64,000 nucleotides of DNA, from assembly GCF_019880365.1 (NCBI RefSeq), contig NZ_CP082271.1, positions 2,976,001-3,040,000 of the forward strand, written 5' to 3'. The notes below the pieces were generated by a model. That model did no database searches, had not been told where the DNA came from, and saw nothing but the letters and a program-made list of their open reading frames with translations. The position numbers were made by a program, and so were the translations under genes. The number at the start of each line of letters is the position of its first letter. Position 1 is the first letter of the stretch. Positions 10,158 to 19,490 of this stretch are shown piece by piece. This DNA is from Pseudomonas sp. DNDY-54. Its GTDB lineage: Bacteria; Pseudomonadota; Gammaproteobacteria; Pseudomonadales; Pseudomonadaceae.

Positions 10158-10661
10158 ATGTTTCACATCGTTCTGCGCTACAGATACTGGGCTTTTTATA
10201 TCATCGTCATAGCGATTGCTCTTAAATACTGCTCTGCCATGACTGACTCATATTTGCTAAAGCGATTCCCAGCAGGATTAGCAGACGGCGGTATCATCCT
10301 GAGTGAACGTCCATTTTTTGGGTATTGCGGCGTAGCGATAGTAGAGTTAGATGACAACACTTTGATGGGAATTAGAAAAAACGGGGTGATCTTCCTGAAC
10401 GAGCGCCGCCAGGCGAGTCATGGTGACAAACATTCCCTAACTTTTAGTGAATGGAGCGAGACACCCCCACCGCACAATTGGACATCAGAAGGTACCGACT
10501 CCTGGCTATCTTGTGATGGAAGTTCGTACGACAAAATCAAGAACGAATTTCCTCAGATAACCAAACTAATCATGACATCCGGTTCCTTCTATACAAGCAA
10601 CGACCATAACAGGCTGGTTCTATTCCCAGCACTCAAGATTGCCATTCTTACCAACTTCTAA
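10158..10661 (+). CDS. AT-rich orphan with N-terminal membrane helix
   Basis: A 167-residue protein of no recognised family. Residues about 10-27 (YWAFYIIVIAIALKYC) form a hydrophobic anchor; the remainder is soluble and ends with another short hydrophobic stretch (LVLFPALKIAILTNF). Codon use is AT-rich, like the gene at 8868. A sequence GGCAAGGA lies just upstream of the ATG. It sits directly behind a BIME plus truncated RAYT, in the position where a RAYT body should be. Confidence 0.6.
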   Translation: MFHIVLRYRYWAFYIIVIAIALKYCSAMTDSYLLKRFPAGLADGGIILSERPFFGYCGVAIVELDDNTLMGIRKNGVIFLNERRQASHGDKHSLTFSEWSETPPPHNWTSEGTDSWLSCDGSSYDKIKNEFPQITKLIMTSGSFYTSNDHNRLVLFPALKIAILTNF

Positions 10662-10721
10662 TATCAATCAGTCTGAAGATCGCAATGAAAAATGCGCAAA
10701 GAGGCAGCCTGTAAATAGCGC

Positions 10722-10827
10722 GTGGAAAAGGCTTCGCCGTTTTCCACCCTACGCTCTGGCAACGTCGATGCGTCGGCGGTGTAGACGGGTGAGATGGCGT
10801 AGGGTGGATAACGCTTTTCTTATCCAC
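10722..10827. repeat. REP/BIME copy C, upstream of RAYT 2
   Basis: Palindromes at 10722-10747 (gtggaaaaggc...gttttccac) and 10804-10827 (gtggataa / ttatccac, perfect 8-bp stem). Organisation and distance to the transposase are the same as for copy A. Confidence 0.85.
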
Positions 10828-10865
10828 CGAAACTACAGCCAACACCCCGCTCAAGGATGAGCCGC

Positions 10866-11372
10866 ATGTCTCGATACCGCCGCGCCCAGGTGCCGGGTGG
10901 CACCTATTTCTTCACGGTCAATTTGCGTAACCGCCGAAGCGATCTTCTAGTCCGTCACATTGACCTTCTCCGCGAAACGGTCCGCGCCACGCGTTTGCGC
11001 CACCCGTTCCATATCGATGCCTGGGTGGTCCTGCCGGATCACATGCATTGCGTCTGGACGCTACCTGATGGCGACGCTGATTTCGCTTTGCGCTGGAAGG
11101 TCATCAAGTTTGCGTTTGCAAGGCGGCTCCCGAAAACGGAGGTGCTGACGGCAACCCAACGATCCCGTGGTGAGCGAGGGATATGGCAACGACGCTATTG
11201 GGAACATCTGATTCGTGACGAACGCGATTACCGCCACCACGTCGATTATGTTCACCTCAACCCGCTGAAACATGGGTGGGTTACTCGCGTCGCCGATTGG
11301 CCTTACTCAAGTTTCCATCGCGCCGTCACAGCTGGCCTTTATCCCTCCGACTGGGGCGGCGAGGCGAGATAG
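10866..11372 (+). CDS. REP-associated tyrosine transposase (RAYT) 2
   Basis: A 168-residue paralogue of the RAYT at 8285, with the HUH motif PDHMHCVW and the catalytic tyrosine in YVHLNPLKHG intact, so it is probably active. Differences from copy 1 are scattered single substitutions (for example L138W) plus a shorter C-terminus. The second of two in-frame ATGs three codons apart is preferred because it aligns with copy 1 and has AAGGATGAG before it. A lone REP follows 30 bp after the stop, so the gene is flanked by REPs on both sides. Confidence 0.93.
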   Translation: MSRYRRAQVPGGTYFFTVNLRNRRSDLLVRHIDLLRETVRATRLRHPFHIDAWVVLPDHMHCVWTLPDGDADFALRWKVIKFAFARRLPKTEVLTATQRSRGERGIWQRRYWEHLIRDERDYRHHVDYVHLNPLKHGWVTRVADWPYSSFHRAVTAGLYPSDWGGEAR

Positions 11373-11401
11373 CTGGGAAGCGAGCAGCCTGGAAGTGACG
11401 C

Positions 11402-11427
11402 GTGGAAAAGGCTTCGCCGTTTTCCAC
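11402..11427. repeat. Single REP, copy D
   Basis: Only the first palindrome (gtggaaaaggc...gttttccac) with its left tag cctggaagtgacgc is present. The second palindrome of the BIME is missing. Confidence 0.8.
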
Positions 11428-11819
11428 CCTACGGATCCGGGGCGCTACCTGTATTAGGCAGTACCTCATTCACCCGCTCGGTAGCGCCATCAACCGATCT
11501 CTCCATTCAAGCTCTCGCATACAACCGAAGCACTCCTCGGGCTTGGGCAGCTTCCCGATGAACGCTGCAATGCTCAGGGGAAACATGGGCGTTAATAAGA
11601 TCGCCTTTTCCGCCGTGAGCAGGCTATCGAAAAGAAGCTATCCACCGAGGGACAGCTTCGACTCCTATCCACGGCCTATCGCCACATGCGGCGGCAGCCC
11701 TACCGTAAAGCAACATGGCTCAGGTCGTGGTCATGCAACGGCCCGGGCTGCAACTCCTCAGGAAGCTTCGTCTTCTACAACGTCCGACGCATGCGCGGCG
11801 CTATCGGATAGCACTTAAT
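11428..11819. other. Gene-poor stretch after RAYT 2
   Basis: No convincing gene. On the minus strand, about 11477-11640, an open stretch ends FIGKLPKPEECFGCMREL... after a hydrophobic segment. It is interrupted upstream by stops and may be the tail of a decayed membrane protein, which I do not recognise. Plus-strand frames here have no ribosome sites. Confidence 0.4.
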
Positions 11820-14800
11820 TCAAAGCGCCCCAATTTTCTGCAAGTACTTCTCAAGCTTATTGGCTTCGTTGTAAGAATCCCCTCGATCCCATATCTGATC
11901 TATTCGAGCCGCCAATTTCAGATTTTTGCCGTTATCGGTCATGTTCGCGACCATCACCAGCTGGTTATAGATGTGACGCATATCGCCGCCATAGCCCGGG
12001 CCCATCGAATGCCACTCACCATTTTTGGTGAAGTAGACAACGTCATCCACTACGCGGATCGACGCGGCATCGACCTTGTCCATGTCTTCCTTGAACTCAT
12101 CCTGATCCTGGTTAGGCACCCGCATAAGACCCGCTTCTCCATCCGGGGTCTTATCCGCCCAGGTTCGTGGCTTCGGTGGGTCCATGTAGGCCTTCATCCT
12201 GCCCAGATCGTTGTAGTCATCAGTCGCCCCGAGCACCCGATCCATCTCCGTCGCCCGCGCCTTATAGTCCTCCCTCGTCGGGTCGGCTATATCGTGCAAT
12301 CCTTTCAGATAGCGAATGATTTCCGTATTGGTATCGTTTGTATCGGATATTCTTTGCTTAATGCCATCTTTAACAAAAACGACTGATCGCCCATCATCAG
12401 ATATGGCAATAGTCCCCACATCCACTCTATCAATATCCTCAATAAAATCGCTCGACGTACCAACTTCGTTATGATTCACACTGCCACGTTCATTATACGT
12501 GGTGCCAAATGTAGCGGGCTCCTCACCGTATTCCTTCGGAAATTTCTCCACGAGGTGCTCACGAAGCGTCTCGATACCATTATAGTCATCGCCCTTATTG
12601 TGCAGATCTGTAACTTCCTTGGCGATTTTTTTATCTATATTTTTACCGTCAGGGCGAATCAGATTGTGCAAGTCACGCAAGTAGGTATATATGTCCTTAG
12701 CATTGTCGCCATCCAGAATTCCGTGATTCTCCGTATCCAACATCCACTCTTTACCATCCTTAACAAAATAGATAACGCTACTGTCCTCTGGATCCAGCCT
12801 TATCGTATCGACGTCGACACGGTCAATGTCTAGCTTGAACTCAAAATAGTTTCCGGGTTTTGTGTCATCTTTACCCATCATGTGGACAAAGTCGTCACCC
12901 AAAACACGCCTTAACTCTTCAATCTCGTTGTATCTATCGGATTCATTGTGCAGGTCTGTAATGCGCTTAATAATCTTTTCATCTCGCTTGCCTCCCGGAT
13001 GCGCCAGTTCGTACAGGTCTGTCAGGTAACCAACAATCTCCTGATTAAGCCCGGACTCGTTAGTCCCTATTACGGGATCGATAATTTGCTTGACCCCGTC
13101 CTTGACGAAAATAACCCTACCATCCTCCAGCAACTCGATAGACCCGACATCAACGCGATCCACATCCATTTTGAATTCTTCAAAATTACCGGTGCCATCT
13201 TGATCTCCAAAACGCGGCAAACCGCTTTCATCACCGTCACTATCTCGATTGATGACCACGCCGTTTGCTCTGTCCCAGTGATCAAACCATTCTTCAGAGG
13301 AGAGATTGTCATTTTTTTTGAGGTGTTCAGTAAAATCTTCATACTGCTCCGGCCGGGCTTCCCACACAGGGATGTCAGCCGGAAATGCATCAAAGTAAGA
13401 CTCTGAACCGTAGGCGTAATAATAGGCATAACGGGCGTTTTGAGTGTAATTGAGCTTATCCCCCCAATCATCTTCGGTGATGCCCAACGCACTCCAATTA
13501 TTGAACTGCTCGGCTCGTTTGTTAAGCTCTTGCCCTCTCTTTTGGCTGGCAACTTCACGGGCAATGATTCCTGCGATCACCCCAAAACCGATGCCGATGA
13601 TGCCTAAAACACCCGAAGCGATGCTAAGGCCCGCGGCAAGTGCGGGGCCTGCAATCAAAGACGCCAAACTGGTGGTGGCCATTGCAGCGATAGAGGCCCC
13701 TCCCAGCACTTGCATTGACTTTTCAGCGAACTCCAGCGAGGTGCCGCCGTTCTTGATCAGCTTGTCAATTCCCATCGCGCCCAGAGCCAAATCGAGGAAA
13801 CCGCCTGCTGTATCGGCCACAATACCGACCGGCCCCAGGATGGTGCCCACGAGCCTCAGTTTGCTGGGGATATCCATGCCCTTCGGATCAAGCCGCATCT
13901 CATTGATGGTGTTATCAAGCCATGAATCGAGAAAAGCACGGCTTTTTTGATCTAGGGCGTCGACGGCGGCCAAATCGAGCCTTGATGTTCGCGACTCGGC
14001 CGCATCAAGACGGAGGTCGGTTTCCGCCATTATCTGATCAAACTCTAGAAACGAATTCTTCAACCACTTTTTAGTCTCACTGTCCAAGTCGGCGCTACTT
14101 ATAAAGTCGACTTTATCTGCAGCTACCCCATCAAACCAGTTTGTTATATCAGCCAGGTCTACCGTTGAATTAGGACTGTATGAGACCACCGACCGATAGT
14201 CGTCAGCGTTGTACAACCCCTTAATGGATGCATCGTCGTCAGCCACCATAGGAGCCGAGCCCGGGAACCGTTTCTCAAAGATCTCGCGCAGCTGCGTATT
14301 ATCGCCAAACCCAAGTAAGTCCCTCACGCCTGGTTTATTGAATACCGCACCGAATATATCCAGGGCATTACCAACCAAGGCGGGGGATGTCGCAATAGTG
14401 ATCATGAACAAACGCGCGGCTGCCATGCGATCTTCAACCGTTTCGCCTTTGTTCTTCGAAAGATTATAGATGGCCGCCGTTGTAACCAACATCCCGCCCA
14501 TGGCCGGGATTACCCCTCGACTCATCGCCGCATGAATAAGCGCGGCCGCACCACGACGCGTACTTAATCCATCCGGATTGTTCGAGGTGAGAAAGTTGGA
14601 CAGTCGCGAGGATATATCCTTTATGTCAAAGGTCCCTTTTGCCTTGACAGACTGATACATCTCGTTGCTCAGTATTTTAACCGCCTCTTTATAGCTATCG
14701 AGGCTGCGCTTGATGTCCTCGGAGAGATTTCCGCCACCCTTACCACTCAGGTAGCCTTGAACTGACCTGTCAGCGAAGGTAATACCAAAGAGCGCAGACC

Positions 14801-16214
14801 AGGTGCTCGACAGCCCAAGGGTTACGGTATCCGTTACCGCCGCCTTTAATGATTCGTCGGAGTAGCTGCCATTTTCAATCATCTCGGCGACATCATTAAC
14901 TATATCGACGTCGACCTCGACGCCACTTCCCAACTCGATGGAGAGCTTGCTAAAAACTTCGTCGGCCTTATCTTCATCCAGCATTTGCAACGATTTAAAA
15001 TCATTGGCAAACCGCACGTTGGCGGCTTGCGGGTCCATGCCTTTCAGCATGTTCACGTAGTCATCGCTCATCATGCTGTTGTATATCTTGTTGGTCAGGC
15101 CGTTCTTGTCAACGATTTTATCTACGGCATCTTCCATTAACTTGTCGAGGCCGTTTTTCACGATGTCATTATCGGACAAAGCTGCCAGCTTCTTGTAAAT
15201 CTCTTCCTCCTTCAATAAGCCGTATATGTTGGCGTTATGCATAACAACGCCATCTCTGTCTACTGTTTCACTATACCAATATTTTGCTTTTGTTATGGCT
15301 GGCTTATATACGTAGCCCGTTTCCAGAGCTGTCTTTGCCTGAAGCAGTTCATAATATTGACGCCGCGGATCGCTCATATCGAGCTTGCCCCACTCTTCCT
15401 CCATCTTGTCCTGAAATAGCTCGCCAACCGTCTTCCCGTCTTCCGTGGTCTTGGCATTCATGAAATCCGTTGCTTCGGAATCTGGAACATCGACTTTGAT
15501 GTCATTGTCCGTTCGACGAATATCACTACCAACTACCTTATTTTCCATAACTGAATACTTAAAGGGCGTCAGGTGCACCGATACGGCGTAAGTCTTTCCG
15601 TCGTATTCATAGGTATAGGTCGTATCGTCGACCCTGGTGGGTTTAAGCTTACCCATTGGGGGTAATTCATCGTCCTCTTCGACTACTATCCACTCTTTTT
15701 CTTTGGCCTTCGCCCGAAACTCCTCCTCTGTTGCCGGGCTCTTGGATCCATCGCTCGGCGTGCCTTCGTCCATCTTCGCCTTGGCGGTCTTGAAGAGTTC
15801 GGGGTGGTAATCGGGGTGTAGCAGCACCTCCTTGCCATCCTTGGTCTTGACCCTCAGCATCCCGTCCCATAGCAGCAACGAGTCACCCGACGGCGATAGC
15901 CAGCGATCCGAGACACTCTCGATATCGTCCTTGCCCAGCTTCATGTCCGGGTCGGCCAGCTCGGGCTTGCCTTCCAGATAGGGCCCGCGTTGCTTCTTGT
16001 ATTCGTCGAGCGAAGGTTTCTTTTCTTCCGGCGTGTTGTTGGTGACCCGGGCTTGGGCCAGGCCGATGATTGTTTCGAATATTTCGACCAGGCCTGCCTG
16101 GGTATTGTTTTTTTCGACTTTCATTCGAATGCCCTCGATGCCTGCATGAAGTTCGGGACGGTACGAGCCAAGCTCGACCAGCCCTTTCAGCGGCGTCGAC
16201 GGGGGATGATTCAT
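11820..16214 (-). CDS. Giant protein (1464 aa) with four C-terminal repeats and a hydrophobic core
   Basis: I do not recognise the family with confidence. The N-terminal 250 residues are charged and contain WLSPSGDSLLLWDGMLRVKT. Hydrophobic stretches lie at about residues 540-605 and, most strongly, 790-885, where an Ala/Gly/Ile-rich hairpin-like segment ends GVIAGIIAREVASQKRG. From about residue 1003 to the end there are four related units of about 95-130 residues, each with D-[IVM]-D-[RK]-V-D, then a strand containing VxFVKDG or a variant, then helices with a D-x-Y-N motif near the unit end. No signal peptide is seen. The amphipathic core in a long soluble protein recalls type III translocator or HrpK-like proteins, but that is a guess. 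Most of the gene is more AT-rich than its neighbours. Start: ATG with AGGT five bases upstream, rather than a GTG 16 codons earlier. Confidence 0.75.
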   Translation of the reverse strand: MNHPPSTPLKGLVELGSYRPELHAGIEGIRMKVEKNNTQAGLVEIFETIIGLAQARVTNNTPEEKKPSLDEYKKQRGPYLEGKPELADPDMKLGKDDIESVSDRWLSPSGDSLLLWDGMLRVKTKDGKEVLLHPDYHPELFKTAKAKMDEGTPSDGSKSPATEEEFRAKAKEKEWIVVEEDDELPPMGKLKPTRVDDTTYTYEYDGKTYAVSVHLTPFKYSVMENKVVGSDIRRTDNDIKVDVPDSEATDFMNAKTTEDGKTVGELFQDKMEEEWGKLDMSDPRRQYYELLQAKTALETGYVYKPAITKAKYWYSETVDRDGVVMHNANIYGLLKEEEIYKKLAALSDNDIVKNGLDKLMEDAVDKIVDKNGLTNKIYNSMMSDDYVNMLKGMDPQAANVRFANDFKSLQMLDEDKADEVFSKLSIELGSGVEVDVDIVNDVAEMIENGSYSDESLKAAVTDTVTLGLSSTWSALFGITFADRSVQGYLSGKGGGNLSEDIKRSLDSYKEAVKILSNEMYQSVKAKGTFDIKDISSRLSNFLTSNNPDGLSTRRGAAALIHAAMSRGVIPAMGGMLVTTAAIYNLSKNKGETVEDRMAAARLFMITIATSPALVGNALDIFGAVFNKPGVRDLLGFGDNTQLREIFEKRFPGSAPMVADDDASIKGLYNADDYRSVVSYSPNSTVDLADITNWFDGVAADKVDFISSADLDSETKKWLKNSFLEFDQIMAETDLRLDAAESRTSRLDLAAVDALDQKSRAFLDSWLDNTINEMRLDPKGMDIPSKLRLVGTILGPVGIVADTAGGFLDLALGAMGIDKLIKNGGTSLEFAEKSMQVLGGASIAAMATTSLASLIAGPALAAGLSIASGVLGIIGIGFGVIAGIIAREVASQKRGQELNKRAEQFNNWSALGITEDDWGDKLNYTQNARYAYYYAYGSESYFDAFPADIPVWEARPEQYEDFTEHLKKNDNLSSEEWFDHWDRANGVVINRDSDGDESGLPRFGDQDGTGNFEEFKMDVDRVDVGSIELLEDGRVIFVKDGVKQIIDPVIGTNESGLNQEIVGYLTDLYELAHPGGKRDEKIIKRITDLHNESDRYNEIEELRRVLGDDFVHMMGKDDTKPGNYFEFKLDIDRVDVDTIRLDPEDSSVIYFVKDGKEWMLDTENHGILDGDNAKDIYTYLRDLHNLIRPDGKNIDKKIAKEVTDLHNKGDDYNGIETLREHLVEKFPKEYGEEPATFGTTYNERGSVNHNEVGTSSDFIEDIDRVDVGTIAISDDGRSVVFVKDGIKQRISDTNDTNTEIIRYLKGLHDIADPTREDYKARATEMDRVLGATDDYNDLGRMKAYMDPPKPRTWADKTPDGEAGLMRVPNQDQDEFKEDMDKVDAASIRVVDDVVYFTKNGEWHSMGPGYGGDMRHIYNQLVMVANMTDNGKNLKLAARIDQIWDRGDSYNEANKLEKYLQKIGAL

Positions 16215-16463
16215 CCGACCTGACGCCGTTGCGGGTTGATCTGGAACGATCAGCCAAATCACGGCGCGTACAACTGAAACGTGCGCTTAACAGGATTGAA
16301 ACGCTGCCTTTATCAGCACTCAACAATCGAGGCGTTTAATCCACAACGTTTCACAACCGGCAACCTGTCCGGGGCGTGGCGCCTGTTGCCGGGGGTGCCG
16401 AACCGCGTGGGCAGCGTTAGTGGGCTGGCGCTCGTCGAAGTCGGTTAGAGCGATCGCGGCAGC

Positions 16464-16488
16464 GAGCATTGAGCATTGAGCATTGAGC
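16464..16488. repeat. Short tandem repeat (7 bp x 3)
   Basis: Three perfect copies of gagcatt followed by a partial fourth (gagc). It lies upstream of the giant gene and downstream of the LysR gene, between a REP and the island's last gene. Such repeats vary in copy number by slippage; no frame or promoter spacing depends on it visibly. Confidence 0.7.
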
Positions 16489-16551
16489 GTGAAGCATTCA
16501 AGCCGGGGGAAGATCGGATTCTTCGGATCGCGAGGTGTTGGTGAGTAGCGC

Positions 16552-16577
16552 GTGGAAAAGGCTTCGCCGTTTTCCAC
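16552..16577. repeat. Single REP, copy E, right edge of island
   Basis: The same palindrome as copies A-D (gtggaaaaggc...gttttccac) in the same orientation, followed by cctacgg. It lies between the giant gene and the LysR gene. Confidence 0.8.
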
Positions 16578-16603
16578 CCTACGGCTGCGTGGCGCGACTG
16601 GTA

Positions 16604-17509
16604 TCAGTTAGTCATCTCACACAACCCACCCGGCACCGCCATCACCCAATCCTTCACAGCCAGAACGGTCGGGTCATCCTTCCGCCCCTCCGGATACACG
16701 AGATGAAATGGCTTGCCCTCCATCTCCGGCCCGAACGGCTGCACCAACCGCCCCTTCCTCAACTCATCCTCAATCAGCTGACGGCTCATCAACGCCACGC
16801 CTTGCCCGTCAATGGCGGCTGAAATGGCGTGGGTTTCATCGGAGAAAACCAAGCCGGCACTGACGTCCAACCACGGCACCTTGGCCAGCTTCTGCCACGC
16901 CGCCCAATGAATCGGGGCGGAAGCTGCGCCCTGGGCGCGAAAGTGGATGAGCGAGTGCTTGGGCAGATCGGCTGGATCATGCAAGCCAAGGTGAGGGCTG
17001 CAGGTCGGTACGAAGGTATTGTCGAACAGCTTCTCCGCCACCAGCCCAGGCCAACGGCCATCGCCATAGCGAATGGCGACATCTGCCGTGACGCCATCCA
17101 GCGCGACCGGCTCATGAGAGGTGTGGAAGCGCAGATCAATATTCGGATGAGAGTCGCGCAGCATGCACACCCAGGGCACCAGCCAGCGCACCGCGATGGC
17201 CGGTGTCGTGCTGAGCGTGATCGCCTGGCGACACGGCCCGGCGCTGAGGCGACTCACCGTTGTGGCAATGGTGTCGAACGCGGTCTCCAGCACCTGTTGC
17301 AGTTCGCGCCCGGGGTCAGTCAGCTGCAGCTTGCGGGGCTTGCGCAGAAACAGCGCCACGCCGAGGGATTCTTCCAGCAATCGAATCTGGTGGCTGATGG
17401 CCGTGGCGGTGACGGACAGCTCTTCAGCTGCCTGCTTGGCGCTCTCATGGCGGGCGGCCGCTTCGAAGGCGCGCAGTGCAGAAAGCGAGGGTAATCGGCG
17501 GTGCGCCAT
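16604..17509 (-). CDS. LysR-family transcriptional regulator (GcvA-like)
   Basis: 301 residues. The N-terminal winged helix (residues 6-65) has SALRAFEAAARHESAKQAAE, then the recognition helix VTATAISHQIRLLEESLG, in the pattern of GcvA-type LysR proteins. The C-terminal effector-binding domain (about 92-295) follows, with DLRFHTSHEPVALDG and FSDETHAISAAIDGQGVAL. It is divergent from an azoreductase-like gene with 117 bp between, so it probably controls that gene and itself. The effector is unknown. Confidence 0.92.
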   Translation of the reverse strand: MAHRRLPSLSALRAFEAAARHESAKQAAEELSVTATAISHQIRLLEESLGVALFLRKPRKLQLTDPGRELQQVLETAFDTIATTVSRLSAGPCRQAITLSTTPAIAVRWLVPWVCMLRDSHPNIDLRFHTSHEPVALDGVTADVAIRYGDGRWPGLVAEKLFDNTFVPTCSPHLGLHDPADLPKHSLIHFRAQGAASAPIHWAAWQKLAKVPWLDVSAGLVFSDETHAISAAIDGQGVALMSRQLIEDELRKGRLVQPFGPEMEGKPFHLVYPEGRKDDPTVLAVKDWVMAVPGGLCEMTN

Positions 17510-17626
17510 GGCTGAGTTTTCCTCATCTGTATCTGGAAATAATCATCGTTTGTGGCTCACAGAGCCTAGACCTAGCCTGGGTCTACCGCGAATGACAGAT
17601 GAATTCATTCACAGAGGAGACCCACC

Positions 17627-18367
17627 ATGACGCACCTATTACACCTCGACGCCAGCGCCCGCCCCGGTCTTGCGGGCAAAGACGCACACGGCTCCCACAG
17701 TCGGCATCTCAGTCAGCGTTTCGTCAGCCAATGGCGGGCCCGCCGCCCGCAGGACAGCGTGACCTATCGGGACATCGGCCAGAACCCACCCTCATTCGTC
17801 GACCATGACTGGATCGCCTCGGCCTTCACGCCGCAGGAACGTCAGGAGCCGTGGATGACGGATGCACTGGCCGAAAGCAACCAGCTGGTTGATGAGCTGA
17901 TCGCCGCCGATGTGCTGGTCATCGGCACGCCGCTCTACAACTTCGGTATGCCGGCGGCGCTCAAGGCCTGGATCGATCAGGTGGTGCGCCTCGGCCGCAC
18001 GGTTGGCATCGACGAGTCTCGACTTCCCGACGACCCGTATCTGCCGATGCTGGAAGATCGGCCGCGGCACGCGGTCATCCTCACCGCCCGGGGCGGCATT
18101 GGCTTTGGCCCTGGCGGCGAGATGGCGCACATGAACCATCTGGAGCCCAACCTGGTAACGGCGCTCAACTTCATCGGGGTCACTCGCATTCACCAGATCG
18201 CAATCGAAGGCCAGGAGACGGGCGGCGAAGTGTTGGCCGCCTCGGTGGCCCAGGCACTACGTCAGGTTGATGTGTTGGTAGGCGAGGTTCAGGGAGCGCT
18301 TGGATCAAATCTTCAGCCCGTCTTCACCCAACACGCCTCTGCTGCAGCCCCGGCACCGGCTTCGTGA
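17627..18367 (+). CDS. FMN-dependent NADH-azoreductase / flavodoxin-fold quinone reductase
   Basis: 246 residues, flavodoxin-like fold. The N-terminal strand-loop LHLDASARP...SHSRHLSQRF is the FMN phosphate loop of AzoR-type enzymes, and the second flavin contact is VIGTPLYNFGMPAALKAWIDQVVR (positions about 97-120). Members reduce quinones and azo compounds with NAD(P)H in the cytoplasm and protect against electrophile stress. It is longer than AzoR (about 200 residues) because of an Ala-rich C-terminal tail. The ATG has GGAGACC ahead. It is divergent from the LysR gene, which is the likely regulator. Confidence 0.88.
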   Translation: MTHLLHLDASARPGLAGKDAHGSHSRHLSQRFVSQWRARRPQDSVTYRDIGQNPPSFVDHDWIASAFTPQERQEPWMTDALAESNQLVDELIAADVLVIGTPLYNFGMPAALKAWIDQVVRLGRTVGIDESRLPDDPYLPMLEDRPRHAVILTARGGIGFGPGGEMAHMNHLEPNLVTALNFIGVTRIHQIAIEGQETGGEVLAASVAQALRQVDVLVGEVQGALGSNLQPVFTQHASAAAPAPAS

Positions 18368-18620
18368 ATACGCACTAATGGGCTGTCCTTAATCAGCATG
18401 GGCTGACTTCTTCTGGTGGTTGGTTTACTGCACCCAATGGAAGCTGATGCGCCCAGCGACAGACCCGCCTATAGACTGCCAACAACCCTCGGTCGCCCCG
18501 CAACCAGGCTTCCACGCTAAGCGTGGGAGCCTTCATACGCTGATCACCCGCACTGGCACTCGCCGGGTGCGCAACGCCCGGTACAATGCCGCCTTGCCGC
18601 ACCGCCCGGAGCCTTTGCCA

Positions 18621-19316
18621 ATGTTTACCCTCACTCACCTGAACACCCCACCGCCCGAATCGATGAAAAACCAGGTGTTGCAGATGGTGGTGGATTACCT
18701 CAGCGACATCAGCGCGGTATCGCTCCCGCCGAGCAACCCGCTGTATCAGCTGTATCAGTACGTGGTGGGCTTGGAGGTGCATCGTTATCTGGACAGCATG
18801 GACGGTGCGCAGGCAGGCAAGCCCGAGCTGATCATGGCGTTGGATGCTGACGATCCGGCTAGCCTGCTCGGCTTTGCGCTGTACTTGCCCTATGTAGATG
18901 ATCCCGACGCCTGCTCGCTGTTGTATCTGGCCGTACAGGACAGCCATCGCCGACAAGGCATCGGGCGGGCTATGGTCGAGGCGATGCTGGCGCGTTACGC
19001 ACATGCGGAAGTGGCCTGCGTTGCCGGAAAAGTACCTTACTTCGAAGCGTTGGGCTTTCTCCCTGTGGCAGCGCGCGGCCCGCAAGTGGTGATGAACATC
19101 CGAAGCCAACCATCGGACGGCGCTCTGGCGGTGCAGGATCTGGAGCCGATCTTCCAGTCCGAGGAAGTCCGGCAGATTCATACGTACCTGGTCAAACAAC
19201 ACGGCACGGAAGCCATGAGCGACGCAGAGAAAGCTCGGGACCACCGGCTCGATGAATTAGCCCAGCAGGCAGCGCATCTGATCCAGACGAGCTCGACGGC
19301 GAAGCGCTTGCACTAA
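18621..19316 (+). CDS. GNAT-family N-acetyltransferase
   Basis: 231 residues. The acetyl-CoA-binding motif A is present as LYLAVQDSHRRQGIGRAMVEAML (R/Q-x-x-G-x-G/A), about residues 98-120, with a following conserved PYFEALGF. The N-terminal about 60 residues and a C-terminal helical extension of about 60 residues flank the GNAT core. The substrate cannot be predicted. The start at ATG (MFTLTHLN) is preferred; the open frame reaches 67 codons further upstream but that part reads like noncoding sequence. It is monocistronic by appearance; the 253 bp before it hold nothing I can identify. Confidence 0.85.
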   Translation: MFTLTHLNTPPPESMKNQVLQMVVDYLSDISAVSLPPSNPLYQLYQYVVGLEVHRYLDSMDGAQAGKPELIMALDADDPASLLGFALYLPYVDDPDACSLLYLAVQDSHRRQGIGRAMVEAMLARYAHAEVACVAGKVPYFEALGFLPVAARGPQVVMNIRSQPSDGALAVQDLEPIFQSEEVRQIHTYLVKQHGTEAMSDAEKARDHRLDELAQQAAHLIQTSSTAKRLH

Positions 19317-19490
19317 GCGCTTTGCGCCAACTCGATGAACCGCAACACCGTCCGTCCTGTGCTGCTCCGAAAGCGTGATCTGCACCACTAAAACTACCCC
19401 GAGAACTTGCCCACAACCGTTGTGAGGTTAAGGTGCGCGCGCTGGCAATTTGCTGCCATCCCTCTGCCAAACACTCAGGAACGAGTATTC

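Noticed and set aside
11715..12386. Plus-strand frame of 223 codons at the end of the giant gene
   Set aside because: Overlaps the repeat region of the minus-strand gene and has no start signal.
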